This document shows, piece by piece, positions 35,973 through 44,664 of a stretch of DNA of 56,806 nt (its first letter is position 1; each line of letters opens with the position of its first letter). A model generated the notes under the pieces. It searched no databases. It was given only the letters and a program-made list of their open reading frames with translations, and was not told where the DNA came from. Source of the stretch: Synechococcaceae cyanobacterium SM2_3_1 (GTDB lineage Bacteria > Cyanobacteriota > Cyanobacteriia > Thermostichales > Thermostichaceae). The translations under genes were made by a program, and so were the position numbers. The DNA is taken from positions 1 to 56,806 of the forward strand of contig JAAUUJ010000006.1 of NCBI GenBank assembly GCA_012030715.1, in the 5' to 3' direction.

Positions 35973-36119
35973 TCATCGCCGAGAATTGGGAGTATCTGCT
36001 TGCCGGATCTGTTCCAAAAGATTGTCTTCAGATGGACCCGCTGAGGACTGACTGAGCGCATAAATCAGTACAGCCCCACAGAGAATCAGGCCCACCCAAA
36101 TTGGACCGTATTTCTTCAT
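35973..36119 (-). CDS. Small single-pass membrane protein
   Basis: A 48-codon frame on the minus strand starts MKKYGPIWVGLILCGAVLIY and ends with a polar tail (LLEQIRQADTP). It has one clear transmembrane segment with a positive N-terminus, and AGGA lies about 10 bases before the ATG. Many cyanobacterial photosystem and cytochrome subunits have this build, but I do not recognise this one. It is the only coding candidate in 35867-36169. Confidence 0.5.
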   Translation of the reverse strand: MKKYGPIWVGLILCGAVLIYALSQSSAGPSEDNLLEQIRQADTPNSRR

Positions 36120-36169
36120 AGTTCAGATCCTGGAGAAACTGGCCTGGAAAAGGTTGAGGCTACCAACAC

Positions 36170-36841
36170 CTATTTGTTTTTCCCTTTAGGTGGTTCCTCC
36201 TCCGTAGCCAGGAGTGAGCGAATTATCTTGGGAACCTCAGTCACATCAGACTTAAGGATTTTCAGTAACGAAGCCCCGTCCTCTGTTGATCTGCCCCCTT
36301 GCTGAGCCCCCACGTGCGGGTTTACTGCGGTTTCACGAGCACGAATCACCGGATTTAGGGATTCTTTAACTTCCTCCTGCAAAGAAGCATCAGCGATCTG
36401 ATTTGCCAAAAGTGAAGCAGCAGCCAGGTGTTCCCGAAAAAAATTGATCGTCGTTTCGTTAACCCAGCCCTTCAGGATAAAGATGCTCTCGATACCCAGG
36501 CCCGATTGCTGCTTCTCCTTGACCGAATCTTCCCATTGCTCAGGTGTGATCAGTCCCGCATCCAATAAGCACTGCTCTAGCTTTGCCCGCTTGACACCGC
36601 TTTGAATCTTGGGCCAGTCATTCACAAAAAAATCAACAGTTTGCTTCTGGATTACCCCTGTCTCCGCAAGGATCTCGCCCAATGGTCTCCAGCTCTGTTC
36701 CTGATCCGACCGGGCCGCCTTAATCTGTTCAAGACTGACTAACCCCGCTTGCTGCAAGACTCTGCCAATGGGAATCGCCACAGTACTGTCTCCTTGGTAC
36801 TTTGTCACTGCAATCCGTTCATCAAGCCGTTGCAGCATCAA
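36170..36841 (-). CDS. Hypothetical protein with tandem GspE-N/MshEN-like repeats
   Basis: The 223-residue protein shows at least three repeats of about 45 residues with the pattern L..aGLi...Q...a...Q......lG.Il...G.i...tv.FF. Examples are VLQQAGLVSLEQIKAARSDQ and CLLDAGLITPEQWEDSVKEK. This resembles the N-terminal domains of type II secretion ATPases (MshEN), which can bind cyclic di-GMP. No ATPase domain follows, so it may be a free-standing regulator or scaffold. The tail after residue 170 is low complexity and charged. Confidence 0.65.
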   Translation of the reverse strand: MMLQRLDERIAVTKYQGDSTVAIPIGRVLQQAGLVSLEQIKAARSDQEQSWRPLGEILAETGVIQKQTVDFFVNDWPKIQSGVKRAKLEQCLLDAGLITPEQWEDSVKEKQQSGLGIESIFILKGWVNETTINFFREHLAAASLLANQIADASLQEEVKESLNPVIRARETAVNPHVGAQQGGRSTEDGASLLKILKSDVTEVPKIIRSLLATEEEPPKGKNK

Positions 36842-36908
36842 TCATCAAGAGTTGATTATACTAATGCCAAGTTTGGATTGAGATCAGCTGAACCGCTGAT
36901 TTAGTGAA

Positions 36909-37139
36909 ATGCTCCCACCTACAGCTCCTGAGCCAAATCAACACCCAGAAACAGAGGATCTTGGCAATCAAGAAACCAGGGCACTCTTTCTAGAGCTCTG
37001 CAACTCCTACCGCAAGCGACATGACAGAGATCCCATCGGTTCTGACCTGCAGGTTCTTCAAGCGGCAGCAGTCGAGGCCACCCAATACCCTCATGGACCA
37101 AAGAGCGCACGCGGAAAAGCAGCGATGCTCCTGCGATGA
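36909..37139 (+). CDS. Doubtful small hypothetical protein
   Basis: A 76-residue frame in which LFLELCNSYRKRHDRDPIGSD and LQVLQAAAVEAT read like genuine protein. There is no clear ribosome-binding site, and a competing minus-strand frame covers the same bases. It could be a small gene, or a decayed fragment of a larger one. The surrounding interval 36842-37188 holds no better candidate. Confidence 0.35.
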   Translation: MLPPTAPEPNQHPETEDLGNQETRALFLELCNSYRKRHDRDPIGSDLQVLQAAAVEATQYPHGPKSARGKAAMLLR

Positions 37140-37188
37140 ACTCGGCCTCCTCCAAAATCACCCTATCAACGGAGATAGACCACTGCTT

Positions 37189-38166
37189 CTAGACACTGTG
37201 GCAAGCTGATCGCTGAGACTGAAAACAAGGCAAGATCTCTGATCCCAACTCCTCTAGAACTTCTGCAGCAGGCCGAGATCCATACTTCAGATTCAACCCC
37301 ACATGGTTCACCCCGATTTCCTGTAGATGTAGCAATAAATTCATCAGAGAATGTCTTCCTAATCGATACCCCAGATGGATCGGTGTAGCCGGTGTATTCG
37401 GATCCTCCACTAGATCAAGATAGAGAGATTGCGCATAGGGTTTAAACACACCAGGGGTTACCTCTTGGACAAGACTGCGCCAGTCCTCAATGATCTGCGC
37501 CTGCATCTGGGGATGACGGGGATAGTACAACCAACCATCCGCATGGGTGGCGATCCAATCCAGACTCTGACGGCTGTGCCCTGTTACCAACAAAGGAATT
37601 CGCTGCTCCACAGGCTTGGGCAAAACATCCGCCCCCTCCAGTTGTGTCAGCGAAGATCGGATCACCCCAAATTCTGACGAGAGTACCTGTCTGAAATCAA
37701 ACAGCGACTGGCGAAACCGTTCATCTCTAGACTCAAACTCGATCCCAAAAGCAGGAAACTCCACCGGACGATCTCCCGACGCAATCCCCATCACCAACCG
37801 CCCACCCGAGAGCTGATCTACAGAAGCAGCAGCCTTCGCTAAATGCAACGGATGTCGCAGAGAAAAAATCATGCTACCCGTCGCCAGACTGATCCTTTGC
37901 GTATGGGCAGCAATGTAGCCCAGATATACCCAGGGATCATAAATCTGCCCCACATCCCCAAAACTGGGATCATAAAGGGGCACATCCCGCACCCACAGGG
38001 CTGCAAATCCCAGTTTCTCAACCCGCTGAGCCAGTTTGACCTGATCCTGCATGGTGGGGATACTACCCTTGTAGGCTTCAATCGGAAAAAACACCCCCAG
38101 GCTTAACTGATTTTCCGCAAACATCTGCTGGAAGCCACAAGCAAAAGATCGATTATGCATGAGCAT
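37189..38166 (-). CDS. LLM-class flavin-dependent oxidoreductase (luciferase-like)
   Basis: The 325-residue protein is a luciferase-like monooxygenase (TIM barrel, FMN or F420). Typical segments are LAQRVEKLGFAALWVRDVPL, DPWVYLGYIAAHTQRISLATG, HPLHLAKAAASVDQLSGGRLVMGIASGD and late LVTGHSRQSLDWIATHADGW. ATG 38166 follows AGGAGA closely; the longer reading to 38235 lacks support. A palindrome at 38206-38223 lies in its promoter region and matches one in front of the upstream tetR gene. It is therefore probably repressed by that regulator and induced by an unknown small molecule. Confidence 0.9.
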   Translation of the reverse strand: MLMHNRSFACGFQQMFAENQLSLGVFFPIEAYKGSIPTMQDQVKLAQRVEKLGFAALWVRDVPLYDPSFGDVGQIYDPWVYLGYIAAHTQRISLATGSMIFSLRHPLHLAKAAASVDQLSGGRLVMGIASGDRPVEFPAFGIEFESRDERFRQSLFDFRQVLSSEFGVIRSSLTQLEGADVLPKPVEQRIPLLVTGHSRQSLDWIATHADGWLYYPRHPQMQAQIIEDWRSLVQEVTPGVFKPYAQSLYLDLVEDPNTPATPIHLGYRLGRHSLMNLLLHLQEIGVNHVGLNLKYGSRPAAEVLEELGSEILPCFQSQRSACHSV

Positions 38167-38205
38167 TATTCTCCTGTATGAATCGCAATAGAATAAATTG
38201 ACCAG

Positions 38206-38223
38206 CATCCTATCAGTAGGATG
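38206..38223. promoter_or_regulatory. Palindromic TetR operator before the LLM oxidoreductase
   Basis: CATCCTATCAGTAGGATG is a perfect inverted repeat with 7-base arms and a 4-base centre. The same half-sites occur in front of tetR (38826-38843). The position between the tetR stop and the oxidoreductase start, 40 bases from that start, fits an operator. Confidence 0.65.
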
Positions 38224-38241
38224 TTTGGAGATCAAAAAAAA

Positions 38242-38820
38242 TTAGTTCTTCAGCAAGAGCATCAGTTGTTCCACGATGGTGTGAAACTTCTCCGCCCCGC
38301 CATGCGCCCGTGTAATCAACATGCCGCCCTCCACCAGAGAAAAGATCAGCTCCGCCATCGACCGCGGACTGCCAGAAAACTGGAAATCCCCGCTGCGCAA
38401 GCCATCCTCCAGAATTTGGGTTAAGCGATCCTCATTGGCCTGATAAAAGTGACGGACCTGCTCCCCTAGGGGATGGTGCAAAGAAGTCAGCTCGGCCCCG
38501 ACCATCGCGTAGAGACAAACCTGATCCTGTTCGCCATCCTGCAGAGTGCCTACATACAGCTGACAGTAGCGCCACAATTTTCCCTGAGGAGAATCAGAAG
38601 TAGCTAAGATCCCATCCACCACCCGCAAAAAGCGATCGTCATAGCGATCCAGCAGTGCAATCAATAAATCATCTTTCCGAGGAAAGTGAGTATGCACACT
38701 GGCTTTTCGGATCCCCACCGCTTCGGCAATGTCCTGGTAACTCATGCCGTTCACGCCTGAGCGTTGAATCAGGGCCTGAGCCACATCCAGGATCTTGGTC
38801 TTGGTATCTGCTTGCCTCAT
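38242..38820 (-). CDS. TetR-family transcriptional regulator
   Basis: The 192-residue protein has an N-terminal helix-turn-helix (MSYQDIAEAVGIRKASVHTHF, about residues 25-46) and a helical ligand-binding C-terminal domain, the usual TetR build. It lies upstream of the LLM oxidoreductase on the same strand. Matching palindromes sit in front of both genes. The simplest reading is a repressor that controls itself and the oxidoreductase. The ligand is unknown. Confidence 0.92.
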   Translation of the reverse strand: MRQADTKTKILDVAQALIQRSGVNGMSYQDIAEAVGIRKASVHTHFPRKDDLLIALLDRYDDRFLRVVDGILATSDSPQGKLWRYCQLYVGTLQDGEQDQVCLYAMVGAELTSLHHPLGEQVRHFYQANEDRLTQILEDGLRSGDFQFSGSPRSMAELIFSLVEGGMLITRAHGGAEKFHTIVEQLMLLLKN

Positions 38821-38825
38821 ACATG

Positions 38826-38843
38826 CATCCTACCAGTAGGTAG
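38826..38843. promoter_or_regulatory. TetR operator before its own gene
   Basis: CATCCTACCAGTAGGTAG shares the core CCTAYCAGTAGG with the operator at 38206-38223 and contains the inverted repeat CTACC-AGTA-GGTAG. It begins 6 bases upstream of the tetR start codon, so binding there would block initiation. This fits autorepression. Confidence 0.65.
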
Positions 38844-38910
38844 TCAAGAGATCAAGCGTCATTTATAGGGTATGTTGCGGATAGGACGAATACAGACTAT
38901 CAGATGAACG

Positions 38911-38939
38911 AAGAAGAGTAACACTTCTTATCTGTTACT
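38911..38939 (+). promoter_or_regulatory. Interlocked inverted repeats in the acsF leader
   Basis: Two inverted repeats share bases. AAGAAG (38911-38916) pairs with CTTCTT (38924-38929) around AGTAACA. AGTAACA (38917-38923) pairs with TGTTACT (38933-38939) around CTTCTTATC. Only one can form at a time in RNA. The structure lies 60 bases before the acsF ATG. It could be an operator or a two-state leader. Confidence 0.4.
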
Positions 38940-38999
38940 TTGCAATCTCGGGGTTAGACTGCAGACTAGCAATTCTCATTAGAAAGTTGTGATCTGCGT

Positions 39000-40088
39000 A
39001 TGACTAGCACACTGGAAAAAGGGCAAACCCAGGCCCGCGTCCCCACTGAGACAATCCTCACCCCCAGATTCTATACCACCGACTTCCAGTCCATGGGCAA
39101 GATGGATACCTCCGCATCTGCCGAAGATCTGGAGGCCCTGCTCACCGAGTTCCGGACTGATTACAACCGCCACCACTTTGTTCGGGGTGAAGAATTTAAC
39201 CAGGATTGGGAATCTCTGGATCCAGGTGCTCGCCAGCTCTTTGTCGATTTTCTGGAGCGTTCCTGCACCGCCGAATTTTCAGGCTTCCTCCTTTACAAAG
39301 AACTCTCCCGCAAGCTCAAGGACTCAAACCCCACTCTGGCGGAATGCTTTTCCCTGATGAGTCGTGATGAAGCCCGTCACGCCGGATTCCTCAACCGTGC
39401 CATGGGTGACTTCAATCTGGCCCTGGATCTCAGCTTCCTGACCCAAAATAAGTCCTACACCCACTTCGCTCCCCGCTTCATCTTTTACGCCACCTACCTG
39501 TCTGAGAAGATCGGCTACTGGCGCTACATTCTGATCTACCGTCATTTAGAACAGAATCCTGAGCACCGCATTTACCCGATCTTCAACTTCTTTAAAAACT
39601 GGTGTCAGGATGAAAGTCGGCATGGAGACTTCTTTGCCATCATGCTTCGTTGCCAGAACTATTTTCTGCAGGGATTGGTGGCCAAAATCTGGTGTCGATT
39701 CTTCCTGCTATCGGTCTTTGCCACCATGTATCTCAATGACGTGGGTGAGCGACCTGATTTCTATCACCTTCTGGGGTTAGATCCGCAAGTCTATGACATG
39801 GAAGTTATCCGTCGCACCAATCATGATGCGGGCAAAGTCTTCCCGATCATTCTCAATGTTGATCATCCAGACTTCATCGGTCTGCTAGAGCTCTGTCGGG
39901 CCAACAATGAACAGCTTCGTAAAATTGTCAGCAATCCTGGACCATTCACCCTATTCAGAAAGCTGCCTTTCTACTTGAAAAATCTGACCCTGTTTGCTCG
40001 CCTCTTTTTTATGAAGCCCTGTCCAAGTGCAGTTTCTGCACATCAGAAAACCGAGCAGTCTATGCATACAGAGGCTCAGCCAGCTTAA
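39000..40088 (+). CDS. acsF: Aerobic Mg-protoporphyrin IX monomethyl ester oxidative cyclase
   Basis: AcsF is the diiron oxygenase that closes the isocyclic E ring of chlorophyll, making divinyl-protochlorophyllide with O2. The 362-residue protein matches the cyanobacterial family: FYTTDFQSM near the start, [14 protein letters not shown], the iron ligands in [16 protein letters not shown] and [10 protein letters not shown], and a second set in [13 protein letters not shown]. Length is standard. It is preceded by interlocked inverted repeats and followed by a site-2 protease gene on the same strand. Its presence marks an oxygenic phototroph. Confidence 0.97.
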   Translation: MTSTLEKGQTQARVPTETILTPRFYTTDFQSMGKMDTSASAEDLEALLTEFRTDYNRHHFVRGEEFNQDWESLDPGARQLFVDFLERSCTAEFSGFLLYKELSRKLKDSNPTLAECFSLMSRDEARHAGFLNRAMGDFNLALDLSFLTQNKSYTHFAPRFIFYATYLSEKIGYWRYILIYRHLEQNPEHRIYPIFNFFKNWCQDESRHGDFFAIMLRCQNYFLQGLVAKIWCRFFLLSVFATMYLNDVGERPDFYHLLGLDPQVYDMEVIRRTNHDAGKVFPIILNVDHPDFIGLLELCRANNEQLRKIVSNPGPFTLFRKLPFYLKNLTLFARLFFMKPCPSAVSAHQKTEQSMHTEAQPA

Positions 40089-40171
40089 CTCAGCAAGGAT
40101 TGACCGTTAAAGGGGGAGGCAACATTTGTTAAGCTAAAAGTTAGCCGCAAAATGTAAGCCTCACAGCCACA

Positions 40172-41656
40172 ATGAATCTATCTCTTGCACAACAGTTAAC
40201 CCCCATCTTTTGGATCGCCACTGCGGGCTTCTTAGGGTGGGGGCTTTATCGTGCCCGTAACCGAGGAAAGGTAGCCACCTGGATCTGGTTACAAACCTTG
40301 ATGTTGATCCTACCCTGGGTCATTTTTCTAGGATTACTAACCTTTAGCGTAGTCATTAACCTGGCGGGCCTGATTTTACTCCTCTTAGTCTTTACTGTAA
40401 TTTATATAGTGTTAGGCCAAAAGGTTCGACAACTAAAAGCTCAGGAATGGGAGTCAAACCGCTCACATCAATCCCCTGAAATTACCGCAGATCAAAAATC
40501 TGAGCAGATGGATGCTCCAACCCTGGATCCGAATTCTGTTTACACTGGCATGGATCTAGATGATTTCAAAGCCGTTACCCGTATTTTTAGTTTAGACAGC
40601 TTCTTCGTTACTGAAACTATTCCCTATAACGAAGGTGTAATTTTCAAGGGAAATCTTCGCTCAGATCCTGCTGAGGCGCTTGCTCACCTCAATGAACGCT
40701 TAACCGCTGCTCTTGGCGATCGGTATCAGCTGTTTTTATTAGAAGATCAGCAGCAAAGACCCACTGTCGTGGTGCTACCCAGGGCAACCACCGATCAAAA
40801 AACTCGGCCTGAGGCAAAATTCTTTGCAGGGATCCTGGCCATCGCCAGCATGCTCACAACTTTAGAGATCGGGGCAAATCTCTGGGGGTTTAGCCTCTTC
40901 AACACCCCATCCCGCTGGCTACAGGCTCTTCCCTTTGTCTTGGGAGTGATCGGGATCCTCCTGCTTCATGAACTGGGACATCGCTGGATGGCCGATCGCT
41001 ATGGGGTCAAACTCAGTCCTCCCTTTTTCATTCCCAGTGTTGGTATTGGCACTCTGGGCACCCTGAACCGACTGGAAACCCCCACCCCCACCCGGAAAGC
41101 CCTGTTTGATATTGCCATTGCTGGACCTGTGGTCAGTGGTCTGCTCTCTCTGGCCATTCTCCTCTTAGGGTTGTGGCTGTCTCCCACCCAGGGATCGATT
41201 CCCTTAAGTAGCAATTTCTTCCAATCCTCCATCCTGGTAGGCACCCTCACCCACACATTTCTCGATGATCAACTCCTGTCCGGTGTCGTTCTGGTTCACC
41301 CCCTTGTTGCGGTGGGATGGATCAGTCTGGCGATTACTGCCCTGAGCCTACTCCCGGCGGGACAACTAGATGGGGGACGCATTGTCCAGGCCGTCTATGG
41401 GCGAAAGACAGCCGCTCGTACCACTTTTGTCACCCTGATCGTTCTTGGCATTGGCGCGATTACCAATCCTCTAGCCCTCTACTGGGCACTCCTGATCCTG
41501 TTTATCGCACGCGAACCGGAACGCCCTCCCATGAATGAGATCTCCGAAACAGATGAAGGACGCGATGCTCTGGCCCTGCTTTCGCTTTTCTTCATGGCCC
41601 TGACACTGCTGCCAGTCCCCCCAGGCTTGGCAAAGGTCCTTCACCTGTTGCAATGA
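40172..41656 (+). CDS. Site-2 protease family zinc metalloprotease (EGY-like)
   Basis: The 494-residue polytopic membrane protease has HELGH starting at residue 266 and LDGGR starting at residue 399, which bind the catalytic zinc. About eight hydrophobic segments surround them, two at the N-terminus (residues ~10-80). A soluble domain of about 100 residues lies between the first helices and the catalytic core. This layout, with the insert NPSFFIPSVG-like stretch (PPFFIPSVGIGTLGTLNRL), is that of cyanobacterial and plastid EGY proteins, which cut membrane proteins within the bilayer. The substrate is unknown. Confidence 0.9.
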   Translation: MNLSLAQQLTPIFWIATAGFLGWGLYRARNRGKVATWIWLQTLMLILPWVIFLGLLTFSVVINLAGLILLLLVFTVIYIVLGQKVRQLKAQEWESNRSHQSPEITADQKSEQMDAPTLDPNSVYTGMDLDDFKAVTRIFSLDSFFVTETIPYNEGVIFKGNLRSDPAEALAHLNERLTAALGDRYQLFLLEDQQQRPTVVVLPRATTDQKTRPEAKFFAGILAIASMLTTLEIGANLWGFSLFNTPSRWLQALPFVLGVIGILLLHELGHRWMADRYGVKLSPPFFIPSVGIGTLGTLNRLETPTPTRKALFDIAIAGPVVSGLLSLAILLLGLWLSPTQGSIPLSSNFFQSSILVGTLTHTFLDDQLLSGVVLVHPLVAVGWISLAITALSLLPAGQLDGGRIVQAVYGRKTAARTTFVTLIVLGIGAITNPLALYWALLILFIAREPERPPMNEISETDEGRDALALLSLFFMALTLLPVPPGLAKVLHLLQ

Positions 41657-41671
41657 GAACTCAACCCTGAC

Positions 41672-42682
41672 TTAGAGTTTGCTCGCCACCAGATCCGCCA
41701 GATCTTTGATGCGGGAGGCATAGCCATACTCGTTGTCGTACCAAGACAGCACCTTAGCAGTGCGATCCCCCAGCACCATCGTCGAAGCAGTATCCACAAT
41801 CGATGAGAAGGAACTGCCCACAATATCCGCTGAAACGGCGTTGGCGTGAGCAATTCCCAGCACCCCTTGCATAGCTCCCTCAGCAGCAGTCTTAAAGGCG
41901 GCATTGATCGAATCCACCGAGACAGGCTGCTCCGTTTGCACCACAAAGTCCACCACCGATCCTGTGAGGGTGGGCACCCGTAGGGCCAGTCCATCCAGCC
42001 TTCCAGCCAATTCGGGCAACACCAGGGCAACGGCGGTCGCTGCACCTGTACTGGAGGGGACGATCGAGACTGCAGCAGCTCGGCCACGCCGGAAATCTTT
42101 GGGATCAGGACGATCAACAATCCCCTGGGTAGCCGTGTAGGCATGGCAGGTGGTGAGAAATCCGGTCTGAATACCAAAATTATCCAGGATCACCTTTGCC
42201 ACGGGTGCCAGACAGTTGGTGGTACAGGAGGCATTAGAAATGATCTGATGATTGGCAGGATCATATTGCTCATGATTTACCCCCATGACAACCGTTAGAT
42301 CCGGACCCTTGGCAGGTGCAGAGATGATCACTTTTTTCGCACCTGCCTTCAGATGCTTTTCAGCTCCCTCCCGCTTAGTGAAAAACCCTGTTGATTCGAT
42401 CACCAGATCAACCCCCATCTCAGACCAGGGCAGCTGTTCCGGATCTTTCTCAGCCAGAACCTTAATGTGTTGATCCCCAATAACCAACTGTCCATCTTGC
42501 ACGGTGACGGGCTTGCCCAACCAGCGGTAGGCCGAGTCATACTCCAGCAGGTAAGCCAGGTTTTCTGGGGCAGTTAGATCATTGACTGCAACTACTTCCA
42601 GATCACTGGGATTGTCCAGTAAAACGCGCATCAAGGCTCGACCAATGCGACCAAACCCGTTAACGGCGACCCGTGTTGTCAT
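41672..42682 (-). CDS. gap: Glyceraldehyde-3-phosphate dehydrogenase, type I
   Basis: This enzyme interconverts glyceraldehyde 3-phosphate and 1,3-bisphosphoglycerate. Its 336 residues include the nucleotide-binding VNGFGRIGRALMR at the N-terminus, the active-site Cys in SNASCTTNCLAP and the conserved SWYDNEYGYA. After the second strand the sequence reads VNDLTAPE, more like NAD-linked glycolytic forms than the NDT(S/G) of photosynthetic NADP-linked Gap2; this is a pattern-based hint only. It is convergent with the site-2 protease gene, leaving only 15 bases between the stops. Confidence 0.95.
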   Translation of the reverse strand: MTTRVAVNGFGRIGRALMRVLLDNPSDLEVVAVNDLTAPENLAYLLEYDSAYRWLGKPVTVQDGQLVIGDQHIKVLAEKDPEQLPWSEMGVDLVIESTGFFTKREGAEKHLKAGAKKVIISAPAKGPDLTVVMGVNHEQYDPANHQIISNASCTTNCLAPVAKVILDNFGIQTGFLTTCHAYTATQGIVDRPDPKDFRRGRAAAVSIVPSSTGAATAVALVLPELAGRLDGLALRVPTLTGSVVDFVVQTEQPVSVDSINAAFKTAAEGAMQGVLGIAHANAVSADIVGSSFSSIVDTASTMVLGDRTAKVLSWYDNEYGYASRIKDLADLVASKL

Positions 42683-42835
42683 ATGGCCTCACATCAAAGC
42701 TAAACTAACAAGCGCTAACAGGTTACCGCAATTCCCTCTAGTACCTGCAAATCTCTGGTTTTGCTTTGGAGTTGTCTCAGCGTTCCCGAAACGATGATTT
42801 GATGAATCCTGCCTGATTGCTAAACCTGCAGAAAA

Positions 42836-42861
42836 ACTAAAAAGCCCCACAAAGGTGAGGC
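42836..42861 (-). terminator. Rho-independent terminator of dapL
   Basis: On the minus strand GCCTCAC pairs with GTGGGGC (one G-U pair) across a CTTT loop at 42844-42861. A run of T, interrupted once, follows toward 42830. It lies 33 bases beyond the dapL stop. The remaining bases to 42682 hold the gap promoter region and no gene. Confidence 0.82.
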
Positions 42862-42893
42862 AATAGTTCAGTGAGTCAGAAGAACTAACCAGA

Positions 42894-44068
42894 TCAGCCC
42901 TTAAATTGAATCCCTGCTTCTTTCATTCTCTGGATCGCCTTCTGGATCTGCTCTTCGGGGACAGTCAAAGCAAACCGGAAGAAACCTTCCCCCACCTGAC
43001 CATAACCATTCCCCGGAGCCGCTACGATCGCACATTTCTCCAGCAGTAGAGTAATAAAGTCCGCTGAGGTGTAACCACTCGGTACCGGAGCCCACACATA
43101 TAAAGTTGCTTTCGGCTTCTCGATCGGCCAGCCCAGCGATTGCAATCCCTCCACCAACACATCCCGCCGCCGCTGGTACACCGACATCAACTCCTGCAGA
43201 TCCGCTTCATTGGTGCTGAAGCCCGCGATCGCCGCCCCGTTGCACTGCCTTAAACACCCCGGAATCAATATTGGTTTTTACCTGCCCTAAACCCTTAATC
43301 CCCAGAGCATTCCCCGTGACGAAGCCCACCCGCCACCCGGTCATGTTGTAAGACTTGGAACAGCTATGAAACTCAATTGCCACATCCTTAGCCCCGGGCA
43401 CCTGCAAAATACTGGGAGGCTTGTAGCCGTCATACGCCATCTCAGAATAAGCGTGATCATGGCAGATGAGAATGTCGTGGGATCTGCCAAACTCCACCAC
43501 TTCCCTGAAGAAATCCAGATCCGCCAGCCCTCCCGTGGGGTTGTTGGGGTAGTTTAACCAGAGCAATTTGGCTCGTCGGGCCACATCCGAGGGGATCTCT
43601 GAGAGATCAAACAAGAAATTCTTCTCGGGGTTCAGAGGCATGGTATACACCTCACCCCCCATGAAGATCGTGGAGGTGCGGTAAACCGGATAGCCAGGAT
43701 CAGGAACCAGCACCACATCTCCGGCTTCAACAAAAGCGAGATAGGTGTTATGGATCGCCTCCTTAGAGCCAATTGAGGAGACCACCTCGGTTTCTGGATC
43801 CACATCCACCCCAAAGCGCCGTTGCATCCACTCTGCAGCCGCCCGGCGAAACTCCCGAGTTCCCTGATAAGGCGGATAGTTGTGGGTACTGGGATCATCA
43901 ATCGCTGCATGCATGGCCGCCACCACATGGGGAGGAGTAGGTTTGTCTGGATCCCCAATCCCAAAATTAATTACGTCAGCACCCTGGTCGATCAGGGCCT
44001 GCTTTTTTCGGTCAATCTCAGCAAACAGATAAGGGGGGGATCTGGCTCAGGCGGGCAGCGAGTTGCAT
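42894..44068 (-). CDS. dapL: LL-diaminopimelate aminotransferase (two frameshifts)
   Basis: This PLP enzyme makes LL-diaminopimelate from tetrahydrodipicolinate in lysine and peptidoglycan synthesis. The gene starts at ATG 44068 (MQLAARLSQIPPYLFAEID) but the frame breaks in the G7 run at 44033-44039 (should be G6), continues to about 43233, and breaks again in the GGCGGCG stretch near 43230-43245 (one extra base). Corrected, it encodes 390 residues. Motifs are FGIGDPDKPTPPHVV near the start, the PLP lysine in SCSKSYNMTGWRVGF, and LYVWAPVPSGYTSADF late. A strong terminator follows. Two independent breaks in one gene argue for sequence error. Confidence 0.9.
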
Positions 44069-44232
44069 AGGTTGATCACGCACATCAGCACTATAGTGTA
44101 GCGCGTTTACTGGGACGCTTATTCATAAGGGAGCGGGCTGAATCAATTTTAAGGTGAGTGTTGAGGGGTTCTCAGGTTTTTGTCGCTGTGGCTTAGCATG
44201 AGTGAAACGCATAGTCTGAGTCAGGAGACAAG

Positions 44233-44544
44233 ATGGAACTGAGTGTGATTCTGGTGTGTGGATTTAATCTACTTCTGCTCCTGGCCCTGATCTGGTTTTT
44301 ACCCGTTATTAAAGGCTTGCAGGAGGCCCTTCAGGTCACCGAGATTTCTATGAAAGACTGGGCAGATGCCGCCAGAGATGCCCTTCATCCTGCCCCTGTA
44401 GAGCTCTTGAAGTTAAAGGACAACCTGCGCACCACAGCCGCCACCCTGACCCAAGCTCAACAGCGATTTCGGTTATTGCGCAATCTGATCCGGTTCAGTA
44501 ATTGGATCTGGATCCGTTGGCAGAAGGCTGAGCTTCGCCGATAG
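44233..44544 (+). CDS. Hypothetical single-pass membrane protein
   Basis: The 103-residue protein has an N-terminal membrane segment (VILVCGFNLLLLLALIWFLP, residues 5-24) followed by a helical, probably coiled-coil region and a basic C-terminus (RWQKAELRR). AGGAGA lies 7 bases before the ATG. The layout resembles small DUF948-like membrane-anchored helices. It is followed by 120 bases without a gene, containing a G+C-rich hairpin, and then map. Function unknown. Confidence 0.7.
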   Translation: MELSVILVCGFNLLLLLALIWFLPVIKGLQEALQVTEISMKDWADAARDALHPAPVELLKLKDNLRTTAATLTQAQQRFRLLRNLIRFSNWIWIRWQKAELRR

Positions 44545-44664
44545 GATAATTTACAATGAGGAGCTGTAGCAATCCCTAATCTAGCCAAGTCACCGGAGAG
44601 TCCGGGTGAGTTGAGCCAAGGGCGAGCTTGCGGGTGAGATGACCTACTGACCACTGAGGCTGGA

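Noticed and set aside
36919-37161. Minus-strand frame of 80 codons competing with 36909-37139
   Set aside because: Cys/Trp-rich reading without a ribosome-binding site; the plus-strand alternative reads slightly more like protein, though it too is doubtful.
44545-44664. Possible tRNA or small RNA before map
   Set aside because: There is a G+C-rich hairpin (TCACCGGA with TCCGGGTGA), but no T-loop motif or cloverleaf. I cannot support more than an untranslated leader.
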